A DNA stretch of 64,000 nucleotides from Methanobacterium sp. BRmetb2 (GTDB taxonomy: Archaea; Methanobacteriota; Methanobacteria; Methanobacteriales; Methanobacteriaceae): positions 496,001-560,000 of the forward strand of contig CP022705.1 in the NCBI GenBank assembly GCA_003491285.1. The letters run 5' to 3'. How positions within the stretch are numbered: the first letter of the stretch is position 1; each line of letters begins with the position of its first letter. The notes beneath the pieces were generated by a model, which made no database searches, had not been told where the DNA came from, and saw only the letters and a program-made list of their open reading frames with translations. Both the position numbers and the translations under genes were made by a program. Positions 36,831-45,861 of the stretch are shown here, one piece after another.

Positions 36831-37643
36831 TTAGTCTAATATCCTCTTATCCTCCATTCCATCATAATATATCTCATCAATATCAAAAAACTTTCTAAAA
36901 GGTTCTTCTCTGGTTTTTTCTTCATAAACATGGGAAATAATTGCAGGAAGTCTTCCGATCATGAAAATACCCGTACCGGTTCTCCAATCAAAACCCAGAT
37001 CTGATAAAATCCCCGCATTAACACCATCAATATTCATCTTTATGCCTTTTAAATCAGATAATAATTTATCTATTGCTAGTGCCAGTTCAGTGTGTATACC
37101 TAAACAATCATTCTCCTTGGCTAACTCTATTAGTCGTGGAGCTCTAGGATCAGCTTTATGATATCTATGTCCAAAACCAGGTATTTTTTCTTCTGTTGCA
37201 ATTAGCTCATTAACTAAATCATGAGCAATATCTTCTATTCGGTCCTTTGAGCGTTCAATTCCTTCTTGAAGGAGTTTCATCGTTTTTTCTATCGCTCCAG
37301 CATGATTTTCACCAAAAGCTAATAATCCCCCCGCTATACATGCTGGAAGCTGTGAACCTGCCGAAGCCATTATTCTGGCAGTTTGAGTGCTAGGAGGGGT
37401 GATACCATGATCGCAAAATGAAATTAAAACAGATTCTAACATTTTTGATTCATTTTTTTCAGGTAATTCTCCCTTTAAAAGAATAAAAACCATTTCTGGA
37501 AATGATATATTACCAATCAAATCTTCTTGAGGGTATCCTCTTGTGATAATTTTGTTAGGTTCAACCTTAGTAATGGCGGTTCTCCATTTTAAATTACTGA
37601 TTTTAAACATTTTTTCTAATTTTTCCCTACCAATAGCCATCAT
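36831..37643 (-). CDS. Citrate synthase-like / citryl-CoA lyase-like protein
   Basis: 270 residues, much shorter than citrate synthase (~370-430) but with its catalytic landmarks: ENHAGAIEKTM (first His), GFGHRYHKADPRAPRL (second His) and NIDGVNAGILSDLGFD (catalytic Asp). It covers the core helices and resembles the citrate-synthase domain of ATP-citrate lyase and citryl-CoA lyase. It may join or split an acyl-CoA and a 2-oxo acid. GGAGTGAT precedes the ATG. It begins 35 bases after the fumarase-like gene, and all four genes from 40.9 to 36.8 kb lie on one strand. I recall the same pair of genes beside the ATP synthase in M. thermautotrophicus. Confidence 0.78.
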   Translation of the reverse strand: MMAIGREKLEKMFKISNLKWRTAITKVEPNKIITRGYPQEDLIGNISFPEMVFILLKGELPEKNESKMLESVLISFCDHGITPPSTQTARIMASAGSQLPACIAGGLLAFGENHAGAIEKTMKLLQEGIERSKDRIEDIAHDLVNELIATEEKIPGFGHRYHKADPRAPRLIELAKENDCLGIHTELALAIDKLLSDLKGIKMNIDGVNAGILSDLGFDWRTGTGIFMIGRLPAIISHVYEEKTREEPFRKFFDIDEIYYDGMEDKRILD

Positions 37644-37678
37644 ATATCACTCCTACAATTTCGAAAAAATACAATGTG

Positions 37679-38542
37679 TTAATCTGTCAATTTATCCAGA
37701 TTTAAGCAGATAGAAGCTCTCCGTGGTTCTACACAACAACATGGGCGTACAGAAACAATTCGTACTCCACTAGCCCTTTGAGGACCAATATTAATAAAAG
37801 ACCCTAGTGCAGTAACAGACCCACCAATACCCATTGTACCTACATTTAGTGTATTTAGAGCATTAGTTACTATTTTTTCAAATTCATTTTGCTTATCTAA
37901 ATTTCCATAAGCCATAGCTTTAAGCATTAATGATGTAGCTTCAAAATGAGTTCTACCAATGCCCACAGCCGGAATACATGGAGTACACCCTAGCATTGGA
38001 ACCTCTGATTTCAACCATGTTACAACTTCCTCAAATACTTTTCTATTATTTCGCTGATGGAAAACTCTATAAGTACGAGACCTCATTTCAGGACCTCCAC
38101 CTAACATGAGCAAATGAATATTAATACCTTCACCATCCATTTTTTCAAGTATAAAAGAGGGAGGAACTAATTTAGCTGGATCATCATATAAACCTTTAAT
38201 TTGTTCTAACCTTTCAATTTCATTCCCTTTAACTGCCATAGGTCTTGCTGGCAATTCTCTCAAACCTTTAGCTATTCCCATATTTATATCGTCAAAGAAA
38301 TTAATAGGAAACGGAGTATTTTCTCCAATTTCTATTAATACATGAGGAATACCAGTATCATCACAAAGAGGAGCTTTTTTATTACTTGCGACTTCTGCAT
38401 TTTCAATTAAAAGTTCTAAAAAAAATGAAGAATTTTCATTTTCTTCATTCTCCAGAGCTCGTTTATAAGCATTGAATTGATCACTTCGAAAGGAAGTGCT
38501 TGCTTCAATAACCCCCTCTTTTATTATTTCAATAAGACTCAT
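37679..38542 (-). CDS. Class I fumarase/tartrate dehydratase alpha-subunit-like hydratase
   Basis: 287 residues of the FumA N-terminal domain family. Three Cys regions that would hold a [4Fe-4S] cluster are present: APLCDDTGIPH, MLGCTPCIPAVGIG and VSVRPCCCVEPRRAS. The core has LLMLGGGPEMRSRTYRVF and TMGIGGSVTALG. In the last motif three adjacent cysteines replace the more usual single one. The catalytic partner (beta subunit) is not in the window. Such enzymes add or remove water on C4-C6 dicarboxylates. It is placed between the citrate synthase-like and U32-like genes. Ordinary fumarase of the reductive half-cycle or a specialised hydratase are both possible. Confidence 0.8.
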   Translation of the reverse strand: MSLIEIIKEGVIEASTSFRSDQFNAYKRALENEENENSSFFLELLIENAEVASNKKAPLCDDTGIPHVLIEIGENTPFPINFFDDINMGIAKGLRELPARPMAVKGNEIERLEQIKGLYDDPAKLVPPSFILEKMDGEGINIHLLMLGGGPEMRSRTYRVFHQRNNRKVFEEVVTWLKSEVPMLGCTPCIPAVGIGRTHFEATSLMLKAMAYGNLDKQNEFEKIVTNALNTLNVGTMGIGGSVTALGSFINIGPQRASGVRIVSVRPCCCVEPRRASICLNLDKLTD

Positions 38543-38644
38543 GACTTCTCTCCAGTATTAATAAAATTCTATTAAATAATCATATTAAATTGTATATATT
38601 AAATCCTTTCCAGAATTGTTATAAATAAAAATTCAACTAAATAC

Positions 38645-39550
38645 TCATTTTTTGGGGATGGCCAGATCTCTAGCTCCTTTTTCTGAGATTTTAGCATCAG
38701 GATAATATCTATCAATCATGCTCTGAACCAGTGCAACCTGCCCTATACGTTCCTTTGCTTGTTTTTCGGTTGTATCCCATCCATGATGTGCAGCAACCGC
38801 ACCTCCAGTTTTCAGATATACTGGAGAAGCTATTTTTATTATATCTGGAACCTCATAATGCCGAATAAATCCACCAGAAGATTGGGGGTTTTCAGTATGG
38901 ATATCTATAGAGATATTTATCGCATCCCTCAAAGCAGAGATCATATTTATTTGAAGATCACGGACCGGGTTAAATGAATCTGCACCAATTCCTTCTAAAA
39001 GCTTCGCCGAAGCCGGATTGCCATGTCCAGTGTGTGCTGAGACTTTTAAATGCGCGTCACATGGAATTTCACCTTCTTGGCGCATTTTACCCAAAATCCA
39101 TAACAATCCCTCATCATATACTACAATACCTCTAACACCAAAGTGGATGGCTCTCTTCACATCTTCAATAGCATAATAAAGGTTATCATAGCCTCTAAGA
39201 CGGTAGCCAATTCTGGCCCCTTCGGTAGTTCTTGCGGATGCACTGGTATCATATGTAGCTCGTGGCCCTACACTTAAAAAAAGTTCCACACTATGATCAT
39301 AGGCAATATCCACCATTTCTTCAATTTCCTGATCACTAAGTAGCATTATGCCTTTAGTCTGCGTAACTCTGTGGATGGTAAGATCATGTTCAATTACTGC
39401 ATCCATTAAAGCCAGCATGGCCTGCGGTTTTTGTATCCCTGGCACCTCAAATCGATATTGGGCCCGGTCGGGAAATCTCTTAGGGGAATGATTCAATGTG
39501 TTATCCTCTTTGTTAATGCCTACTGAAGTTAAAAAACGTTTCGTATCCAT
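38645..39550 (-). CDS. TIM-barrel protein, peptidase U32-like
   Basis: 301 residues, repeated beta/alpha pattern: MLALMDAVIEHDLTIHRVTQ, VELFLSVGPRATYD, GVRGIVVYDEGLLWILGKM, LKVSAHTGHGNPASAKLLEGIGADSFNPV, INISIDIHTEN. It resembles U32-family barrel proteins but has a single Cys and lacks their cysteine cluster. GGTGAT sits 3 bases before the ATG. A lyase or isomerase role is at least as likely as proteolysis given its neighbours. The family call is tentative. Confidence 0.6.
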   Translation of the reverse strand: MDTKRFLTSVGINKEDNTLNHSPKRFPDRAQYRFEVPGIQKPQAMLALMDAVIEHDLTIHRVTQTKGIMLLSDQEIEEMVDIAYDHSVELFLSVGPRATYDTSASARTTEGARIGYRLRGYDNLYYAIEDVKRAIHFGVRGIVVYDEGLLWILGKMRQEGEIPCDAHLKVSAHTGHGNPASAKLLEGIGADSFNPVRDLQINMISALRDAINISIDIHTENPQSSGGFIRHYEVPDIIKIASPVYLKTGGAVAAHHGWDTTEKQAKERIGQVALVQSMIDRYYPDAKISEKGARDLAIPKK

Positions 39551-39589
39551 AAAATCACCTGATATTAAACCAATTAATTATTAAAAATA

Positions 39590-40930
39590 TCAATATGCAC
39601 CTATAAATTCCTGGTTTATGATTTCCATAACATCTTGCATTTTATACTTTTCAATATCATCTATAATTGTTAAAACATCCATATCCACCTTTGGATTTAA
39701 TTTAAAAAATTTTTCAAATATATCCGTCCGCTGGAATGGATTTTCAGGTTCCCCCTGAGGTAAATAAAATGTTTTATCATAAATCTGGTTTTTAGTTTTT
39801 AAAATTACTCTGGAAGGCCTTTTTTCAGGATAAAGACTTTCTAATCCATTTTCTTCTTTTATGATAATTTTATCCGCCATTTCTGTTATTTCCGGATCCA
39901 TTTGATGGTTAGTTATATCCACCAGATCCAAATTAACACCCCGTACAACCAAAGCCATACTTACTGGCAGACTCTGACGAATAGCTTCCATAGTAGAAGG
40001 TCTATAATTATTGTGTTGGGAAGCTATTTTATAGGTTTTTACTACTATTTCTTCAATATTTTCATATGCGATATTATTTTTATTGATAATAAAAAAAAGA
40101 GCATCTAAACTGGAATGTATATGTCGACACACAGGATATTTCTTAAAGTATACATCTTTAATATGATAATTCCCCAGCTCCATCCGATTTTCTAATTGAT
40201 CTAAATTTAATTGATCAAAACCGACCATTGCATTTAAAAATCCTTCATTACCTTCTAATATACTTTTTGCTCCTGTGAAGCCTTTTTTCGCCATCAGTAC
40301 AGAAAGAACACCAGATTGTGCGGCTTTACCTGCATGGAGATGTTTAGCCATACTGCCAAAATGATCAGATTCCAGAAGTCCGCATGCCTGAGTGCCTGCA
40401 ATACCCAGAGCATTTGATATTTCATTTTTATTAAGATTTAATGTTTTAGCAGCTGCTCCTGCAGCTCCAAAGGTTCCACAAGTCCCTGTAGAGTGAAAAC
40501 CTTTATTTCGATGAATAGGATTTACTAACATGCCTAAAACCAATGCCAATTCATAACCAACAACTAATGCAGTTAAAAAGTCCTTGCCACTTCTATTTTG
40601 GGATTCAGAAATCGCCATCGCAGAAGGTATTACACATGCCCCTGGGTGAAGCTGTGCAAAACGATGTCCATCATCTAAATCCATAGAATGGGCAAAAATT
40701 CCATTAGCAAGTGCAGAATCCATTGCATAGGCCTTTTTTGTACCAATTACCGTGGACTCATCACCTTCCCCAATTATTTCCTTAATTATGGAACCACTTT
40801 TCATTTGGGAACCCTTAAGTGAAATTCCTAGAAAATCAATAAAACAGGTTTTAGCTTTCTCAATAATATCCTCTGGAATTTTAGAATAGGAATTAGAGAT
40901 AATAAAATCTGCGAAATTTTCAGTTATCAT
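39590..40930 (-). CDS. MmgE/PrpD family dehydratase/decarboxylase
   Basis: 446 residues. Helical N-terminal domain with AKTCFIDFLGISLKG, MDLDDGHRFAQLHPGACVIPSAMA, and KAAQSGVLSVLMAKKGFTGAKSILEG; the C-terminal domain carries KKYPVCRHIHSSLDAL. The family includes 2-methylcitrate dehydratase (PrpD), cis-aconitate decarboxylase and iminodisuccinate epimerase. The HLHAGKAAQ and YPVCRHIH motifs carry family-typical active-site residues. It is the first gene of the cluster with the U32-like, fumarase-like and citrate synthase-like genes. In this context dehydration of a citrate-type tricarboxylate is the simplest guess. Confidence 0.85.
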   Translation of the reverse strand: MITENFADFIISNSYSKIPEDIIEKAKTCFIDFLGISLKGSQMKSGSIIKEIIGEGDESTVIGTKKAYAMDSALANGIFAHSMDLDDGHRFAQLHPGACVIPSAMAISESQNRSGKDFLTALVVGYELALVLGMLVNPIHRNKGFHSTGTCGTFGAAGAAAKTLNLNKNEISNALGIAGTQACGLLESDHFGSMAKHLHAGKAAQSGVLSVLMAKKGFTGAKSILEGNEGFLNAMVGFDQLNLDQLENRMELGNYHIKDVYFKKYPVCRHIHSSLDALFFIINKNNIAYENIEEIVVKTYKIASQHNNYRPSTMEAIRQSLPVSMALVVRGVNLDLVDITNHQMDPEITEMADKIIIKEENGLESLYPEKRPSRVILKTKNQIYDKTFYLPQGEPENPFQRTDIFEKFFKLNPKVDMDVLTIIDDIEKYKMQDVMEIINQEFIGAY

Positions 40931-41138
40931 TATCCTAAAATAAGATAGTTATAGGATAAATCTTTTGATTTCATGCCATAATTAACTGGAAAAATCCTCC
41001 ATTACTTAAACTAGAATAGATTTAGAAGATCTATAACTCATATTTTCTAATTATAATAATTTTATAATAATTATATTTAAAATAAATAAATAAAAGAAAT
41101 ATTAAAAGTAGTTAGTTAATATAAAAGAATTTATAGGC

Positions 41139-42395
41139 TTATCTGTAAAATCTTACCAATGGTTTACTTAAATGTCGGCGAGCTGATGGAGGTACCTCAT
41201 AACATCCTTTATCTAAATCTCTTTCAACTTCCACTCGAATTTTTGAACCTTCACGAAGTTTTATGCCACATTTTGTACATTTAAAACCTTTACCTTTACC
41301 CGCAGATTTCATTCTTTTCCCACAACTGCATATAGGATTTTTTTCCTGGTAAAGGTCATTTAAATGTTGAATAATAAATTTTTCCATATTTAAAGTGCCC
41401 ATATTACCAATACCTCCGTAAACGATTAATTCATCCCCTTTGATCAGTTTCCTTGCAGTATCTCTAAAGTTTTTGGTAGGCTCATATGCTGCACATTCTA
41501 CTTCACCAGAACTATCTTTTAAAGAAAAAATAACATGTCCTCCTTCAATGGTGTGGGGGGCATCATTTACAGTGCCCTGGACAATATAGCAACTATATTT
41601 CTTCACATCTCTAATTTTATCTATTTTAACCAGATGCATGTCGGTGTGCTGATTTGTCTCATAAATTCTGTATCTTTCTACCTTTTCCAGAGTTTTAACC
41701 AAGTTATGGGCTTCAAGTACTATTTCGGGACTTTCACCACGGATACCATACAAAATAGGGCAAGGCGTATGTGGTTCTATAGCGATATAACCATTGTCCA
41801 AGTTATCAAAAGTTTCAGGATATGTTTTACCGTTCATCAACCTTACCGAGTCATAATCAATCATTCTATTTTTACCATAATTTTCAGGAAGGCGATAAGC
41901 TAACAGCTCATAGGTTTTATCCGGTAGGGGACATCCAATGGCTGCCAGAGCCCCTATGATTCCTCGGCCATTTTTGAACTTATAAACATCTGCACCGATT
42001 TTATCTGCCAATTTCTCTGTTTCAGTAATTGAAACTATGTCCCTGATGGTTTTTAGGGCGTATCTTTCTAATTCCTCTGTGATTGGACCTTGGTAAAATA
42101 CAACACCAGGATTGGTTCTTTCATCTTCTAACTCCGACAAATCTTCAATATAACTTAGAACAAGTTTTTTAATAGTTTCAACATCATTTTCTGATTTTGA
42201 ACTTATTTTAAATGATACTGCGCCATTTCCACGAGTTTTATATTTTGCGAAAGGATTCAATCTTATTAATTTAGGATAACCCTCAATGTTATAACCACAA
42301 CTTTTAAGTTTATCAATTATTACACTAGTTATGTAAGTAGTGCACATCCCTTTCTGGGAATCTGTATCATCTATGCCAATATACAAATTATACAT
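41139..42395 (-). CDS. tiaS: tRNA(Ile2) 2-agmatinylcytidine synthetase TiaS
   Basis: 418 residues. It uses ATP and agmatine to modify C34 of the AUA-reading tRNA-Ile. N-terminal catalytic domain: YIGIDDTDSQKGMCTTYIT, then RLNPFAKYKTRGNGAVSF. The middle part is DUF1743. An OB-fold segment (CYIVQGTVNDAPHTIEGGHVIFSLKD) and a zinc ribbon (CSCGKRMKSAGKGKGFKCTKCG) follow. The start uses GGTGA (42411-42407) in a palindrome shared with the divergent gene; only 21 bases separate the two start codons. A T-poor A/T-rich 208-base gap follows downstream (40931-41138) with no gene. Confidence 0.95.
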   Translation of the reverse strand: MYNLYIGIDDTDSQKGMCTTYITSVIIDKLKSCGYNIEGYPKLIRLNPFAKYKTRGNGAVSFKISSKSENDVETIKKLVLSYIEDLSELEDERTNPGVVFYQGPITEELERYALKTIRDIVSITETEKLADKIGADVYKFKNGRGIIGALAAIGCPLPDKTYELLAYRLPENYGKNRMIDYDSVRLMNGKTYPETFDNLDNGYIAIEPHTPCPILYGIRGESPEIVLEAHNLVKTLEKVERYRIYETNQHTDMHLVKIDKIRDVKKYSCYIVQGTVNDAPHTIEGGHVIFSLKDSSGEVECAAYEPTKNFRDTARKLIKGDELIVYGGIGNMGTLNMEKFIIQHLNDLYQEKNPICSCGKRMKSAGKGKGFKCTKCGIKLREGSKIRVEVERDLDKGCYEVPPSARRHLSKPLVRFYR

Positions 42396-42401
42396 TTTAT
42401 T

Positions 42402-42411
42402 TCACCGGTGA
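42402..42411. promoter_or_regulatory. Shared palindromic ribosome-binding site of tiaS and HTH gene
   Basis: TCACCGGTGA is a perfect 10-bp palindrome that supplies GGTGA on both strands: for tiaS (ATG at 42395) and for the divergent regulator (ATG at 42417). Because just 21 bases separate the start codons, each gene's TATA box must lie inside the other gene's coding sequence. Confidence 0.6.
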
Positions 42412-42416
42412 TCCTT

Positions 42417-43376
42417 ATGCAAAGGAATGAAATTTTAAAAGAAATTAATGAACTTCTCTCCAGTCATGGTTTTGAATCTTCTCATATATATGATAGAAGT
42501 TGCTTTGACATGGTGGCTCGTAAGAAGTTTCTTCTATTATTACTCAAGGTGCTAATAAATATTGATGGTTTCACTGGAAAACAAGCAGAAGAAATTAAAA
42601 GACTGGCACATTATTTTTTAGCATCCCCTCTCGTAGTGGGTGTTAAATCAAAAAAAGAATATTTAGAAGAAGACGTAGTTTATGAAAGGCATGGGATTCC
42701 CGTTATCGCAGTTGAAACTCTTCGAAATATAATTATGGAAGATCTCTACCCGGAGATATTTGCGGACCGAGGGGGATACTTTGTACAAATTGATGGAGAT
42801 ATTTTAAGTGAAATAAGGGAAAAACAAAATCTTTCACTAAAAGATCTGGCAGATATGGCCCACGTTTCACGAGAAACCATATATAAATATGAACATGGCC
42901 TGGCTAGAGCCTATCCTGAAACTGTGATGATGCTGGAAAACATTTTAAACCTTAAAATTACTCTTTCCATAGATCTTTTCAAGTTACCTCCAGTCCAGGA
43001 GACAGAGAATATTAACACTGCCAATGAACCTAAGGAACTGGTGGATCTTGGTTTTGGAGTAATTCCCACCAACAGAACACCATTTGACGCAATTGCCAAA
43101 CCCGATTTAAAATCATCTAATGAAAAGAAAAATAATGAAAGTTCTATGATAACTAATCTGGAAAAAAACAGAACCCAAAATATTCTAAAGAAAATGGCAA
43201 TAAATGTAAAAGATTTATCAGAAATTACGGGTGCTAATTCTGTATTCATTTTTGAAAATAAAAAGAAGCTGGATAATATCAAAGGAGTACCAGTTGTCCA
43301 TAACTGGGAAATAGAGGATATGAAAAACTCTGGCGAATTTTTAAAACTCCTTAAAGAACGTAAGGAATGTAACTAA
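42417..43376 (+). CDS. Archaeal HTH (XRE-type) transcriptional regulator
   Basis: 319 residues from ATG 42417 after GGTGAT (42407-42412); the GTG at 42408 lies within that site. The N-terminal domain resembles a nuclease-like fold (~1-115; IYDRSCFDMVARKKFLLLLLKVLINID). An XRE-type helix-turn-helix lies at ~123-180: LSEIREKQNLSLKDLADMAHVSRETIYKYEHGLARAYPE. The C-terminal ~80 residues repeat nuclease-like features (MAINVKDLSEITGANSVFIFENKKK). It matches the archaeal family that includes MTH967. Divergent from tiaS. DNA target unknown. Confidence 0.88.
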   Translation: MQRNEILKEINELLSSHGFESSHIYDRSCFDMVARKKFLLLLLKVLINIDGFTGKQAEEIKRLAHYFLASPLVVGVKSKKEYLEEDVVYERHGIPVIAVETLRNIIMEDLYPEIFADRGGYFVQIDGDILSEIREKQNLSLKDLADMAHVSRETIYKYEHGLARAYPETVMMLENILNLKITLSIDLFKLPPVQETENINTANEPKELVDLGFGVIPTNRTPFDAIAKPDLKSSNEKKNNESSMITNLEKNRTQNILKKMAINVKDLSEITGANSVFIFENKKKLDNIKGVPVVHNWEIEDMKNSGEFLKLLKERKECN

Positions 43377-43385
43377 TAAAAATCA

Positions 43386-43397
43386 TTTTTTTTTTTT
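43386..43397 (+). terminator. T12 terminator after HTH regulator
   Basis: Twelve consecutive T residues begin 9 bases after the stop codon, a typical archaeal terminator for the plus-strand transcript. Confidence 0.6.
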
Positions 43398-43506
43398 ACT
43401 GATCTTTATTGGTATTACACTCTTTTGAAGATGGGATTCTTTGTATTTATATCTAAAATAAAATGATGGTTAATTAATCAATAAAAAAAATTAGAAAAAA
43501 GAGAAT

Positions 43507-45861
43507 TTAATATCTTAAATTCCTTTTTTTATTTCCTGAAGCCTTATTATATGCTACTTGTCTCTTTTTACCCTTGGCATATATTCCATAACCCCTATTC
43601 TTTAGGGCAGTGTTTTTAGCAATTTTGGCATAAGAACCCGATGAATAAATTCCATTACTTTTATTATTAGATGCTGTATTGTAGTATATGGATGCTGATT
43701 TAGCTATAGATATTATACCTGTCTTGTAATTATTTTTTGCTGAATTTTTATAGATGTATGCTGAGGATCCCCTGGAATAAATTCCATATCCTTTATTAGC
43801 ATAGGCTGTGTTTTTGTTTATATTTGCGGATACACCTTTAGAATATATTCCATGTAACTTGTTGTAATACGCCTTATTATTATAAATAATGGCTTTTGAT
43901 CCAGTAGAATATATTCCGTACTTGTTATAGTAGTTTTGATTGGATTCAATGAGCGCATTGTAACCATTTGAAAGGGCACCACAGTTAACATTGTATTTTG
44001 CTTTATTACTAATGATTTTAACTGTTGAACCTGTTGAATAGATTCCATTACCTGAATTTTTAGTAACATTAGATCTATAAATGATTGCCTTATACCCTGA
44101 AGACCGGATACCATTCTGTTTATTGTAATTAGCAGATGAATCCCAAATTTGTGCAGAACTTCCAGTAGAATAAATACCATTCTGTTTATTGTAATTAGCA
44201 GATGAATCCCAAATTTTTGCAGTGCTCCCAATAGAATAAATACCATTCTGTTTATTGTAATTAGCAGATGAATCCCAAATTTTTGCAGTGCTCACAATAG
44301 AATAAATACCATTCCAGCTGTTATAATCCGTTTTAACACCATTTATCTGAGCATTGTTACCTGAAGATCGGATTCCATTATTTTTATTAGAATTTGCCCC
44401 TATACTGAACAATTTAACCCCAGAACCTGTGGATCTAATTCCGTTTTGTGAATTTGATGAAGTAACTGCATTGTATATTGTGGCATTATTCTTAGTGGAG
44501 TATATTCCATTTTGCCCATTGTTATTAGCTGAACTGACATAATTTACATAGGCATTGAGGCCATCCAGATAAATACCATTCAGTTTATTTTGATTGGCAC
44601 TTAATACTAGGAAGATGTAGAGATCGTTACCTTTAGAGTATATTCCATTTTGACCATTAAGGGTTGAGTTAACATAATACATTTGAGCTTTACTGCCACT
44701 AGAATAAATTCCATTATATCCATTACTTGCACATAGAATATTGTACAGAAAAACATTGTTTCCAGTGGAATAAACACCATTCCATGTATTGTTATAGATT
44801 GATGATGATGATATACTGTTATCAGCTCCAGTTAAATGAAAACCATTTTTTTGGTTATATCTAGATTTAATTGAAACAAATCGGTTTCCAGACCCACTAG
44901 AGTTAATACCCGAATAGTCATTCAATTCTGTAGTTGAATTGGTAACTGTACTATTATTTCCATCGATCAATATCCCATTTTTATAATTATAGTTGGCATA
45001 ACACTGATTTATTGTGGTATTATGTCCTTTAGAATAAATTCCATGGTCATAATTGAAATAAGCATAATTCAAGGTTATGTTGGAATTATATCCTTCAGAA
45101 TAAATACCCGATTTTTCATTGTAATGAGTTCTGCTGTTATAGACGGTTGTATTATTTCCTGAGGAGGTGATTCCATGCCCATCACTGTATGTTACATTAT
45201 TAAGCTCAAGATAAGCATTATTTCCAGTGGAATTTATTCCATTGGAACCGCTGGAAGATATATTGTTATTCTTTATATTTGCAAAGTCTCCAGACGAATT
45301 TATCCCTTCCATACCGGCATATGTGATTTTATTATTTATTACATGGACATTATCACCTGTGGAGTTCACCCCACATAAGTTTGTGTCATTAATTGTATTA
45401 TTGGAAATAGTAGCATTATCCCCAGTAATAAGGATACCGTCTCTTGTAGAGGAAAGAATGGTGTTATTATTTATGGTAGCATTGTTTCCATCCACACTCA
45501 TAGAGCCATTAATTGACAATCCAGAGACTGTGGTGTTAACAGATGAACTTAAAACCTGTATAATATCATTGCCAGCGTCACCAAATAATTCAACACTCCC
45601 CTCTGCTATGATGGAGACTGAACGATCTAAAATAATTTTCACATTTTCATATAAACCTTCCATGAAAGTGAAGGTATCCCCATCCTCAAATGTGTATTCC
45701 ACTCCATCTAGGGTAAATGTGGTTGAAATACCATCTGAAGTGAATATGTCAGAATAAGTGGTATTATTCACTGCATAATTAGCTGCAGAAACTGTACTAA
45801 TCATAGACAATACAGCCAATACCAATACCACTGCAAATATTGTTTTTTGTTGTGATTTAAT
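43507..45861 (-). CDS. Beta-helix repeat surface protein (adhesin-like), probable ATT start
   Basis: About 784 residues. An N-terminal signal peptide is followed by ~30 right-handed beta-helix coils of 21-24 residues with NGIYSxGxxAxIxx consensus (PbH1/NosD type). Extracellular, probably cell-surface, like Methanobrevibacter adhesin-like proteins. No C-terminal membrane anchor or cell-wall domain is seen. The first conventional start (GTG 45831) would delete the charged part of the signal peptide. GGAGGT (45873-45868) lies 6 bases before an in-frame ATT at 45861, giving MKSQQKTIFAVVLVLAVLSM and a cleavage site near TVSA-ANY. The C-terminus ends in a basic tail. The 45862-46256 gap upstream holds only A/T-rich promoter-like sequence. 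Confidence 0.88.
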   Translation of the reverse strand: MKSQQKTIFAVVLVLAVLSMISTVSAANYAVNNTTYSDIFTSDGISTTFTLDGVEYTFEDGDTFTFMEGLYENVKIILDRSVSIIAEGSVELFGDAGNDIIQVLSSSVNTTVSGLSINGSMSVDGNNATINNNTILSSTRDGILITGDNATISNNTINDTNLCGVNSTGDNVHVINNKITYAGMEGINSSGDFANIKNNNISSSGSNGINSTGNNAYLELNNVTYSDGHGITSSGNNTTVYNSRTHYNEKSGIYSEGYNSNITLNYAYFNYDHGIYSKGHNTTINQCYANYNYKNGILIDGNNSTVTNSTTELNDYSGINSSGSGNRFVSIKSRYNQKNGFHLTGADNSISSSSIYNNTWNGVYSTGNNVFLYNILCASNGYNGIYSSGSKAQMYYVNSTLNGQNGIYSKGNDLYIFLVLSANQNKLNGIYLDGLNAYVNYVSSANNNGQNGIYSTKNNATIYNAVTSSNSQNGIRSTGSGVKLFSIGANSNKNNGIRSSGNNAQINGVKTDYNSWNGIYSIVSTAKIWDSSANYNKQNGIYSIGSTAKIWDSSANYNKQNGIYSTGSSAQIWDSSANYNKQNGIRSSGYKAIIYRSNVTKNSGNGIYSTGSTVKIISNKAKYNVNCGALSNGYNALIESNQNYYNKYGIYSTGSKAIIYNNKAYYNKLHGIYSKGVSANINKNTAYANKGYGIYSRGSSAYIYKNSAKNNYKTGIISIAKSASIYYNTASNNKSNGIYSSGSYAKIAKNTALKNRGYGIYAKGKKRQVAYNKASGNKKRNLRY
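44109..44306. repeat. Three 66-bp tandem repeats inside the beta-helix gene
   Basis: Units at 44109-44174, 44175-44240 and 44241-44306 differ at only a few bases. Each encodes one 22-residue coil containing IWDSSANYNKQNGIYS. They are nearly identical at the DNA level, unlike other coils of the gene, so they are recent duplications. Confidence 0.9.

Noticed and set aside
44109..44306. Tandem repeats as a CRISPR array or non-coding satellite
   Set aside because: There are no unique spacers; the repeats stay in frame and encode beta-helix coils.
45227..45757. 176-codon plus-strand open frame
   Set aside because: It lies antisense within the beta-helix gene, and its composition mirrors the repeat codons read backwards.
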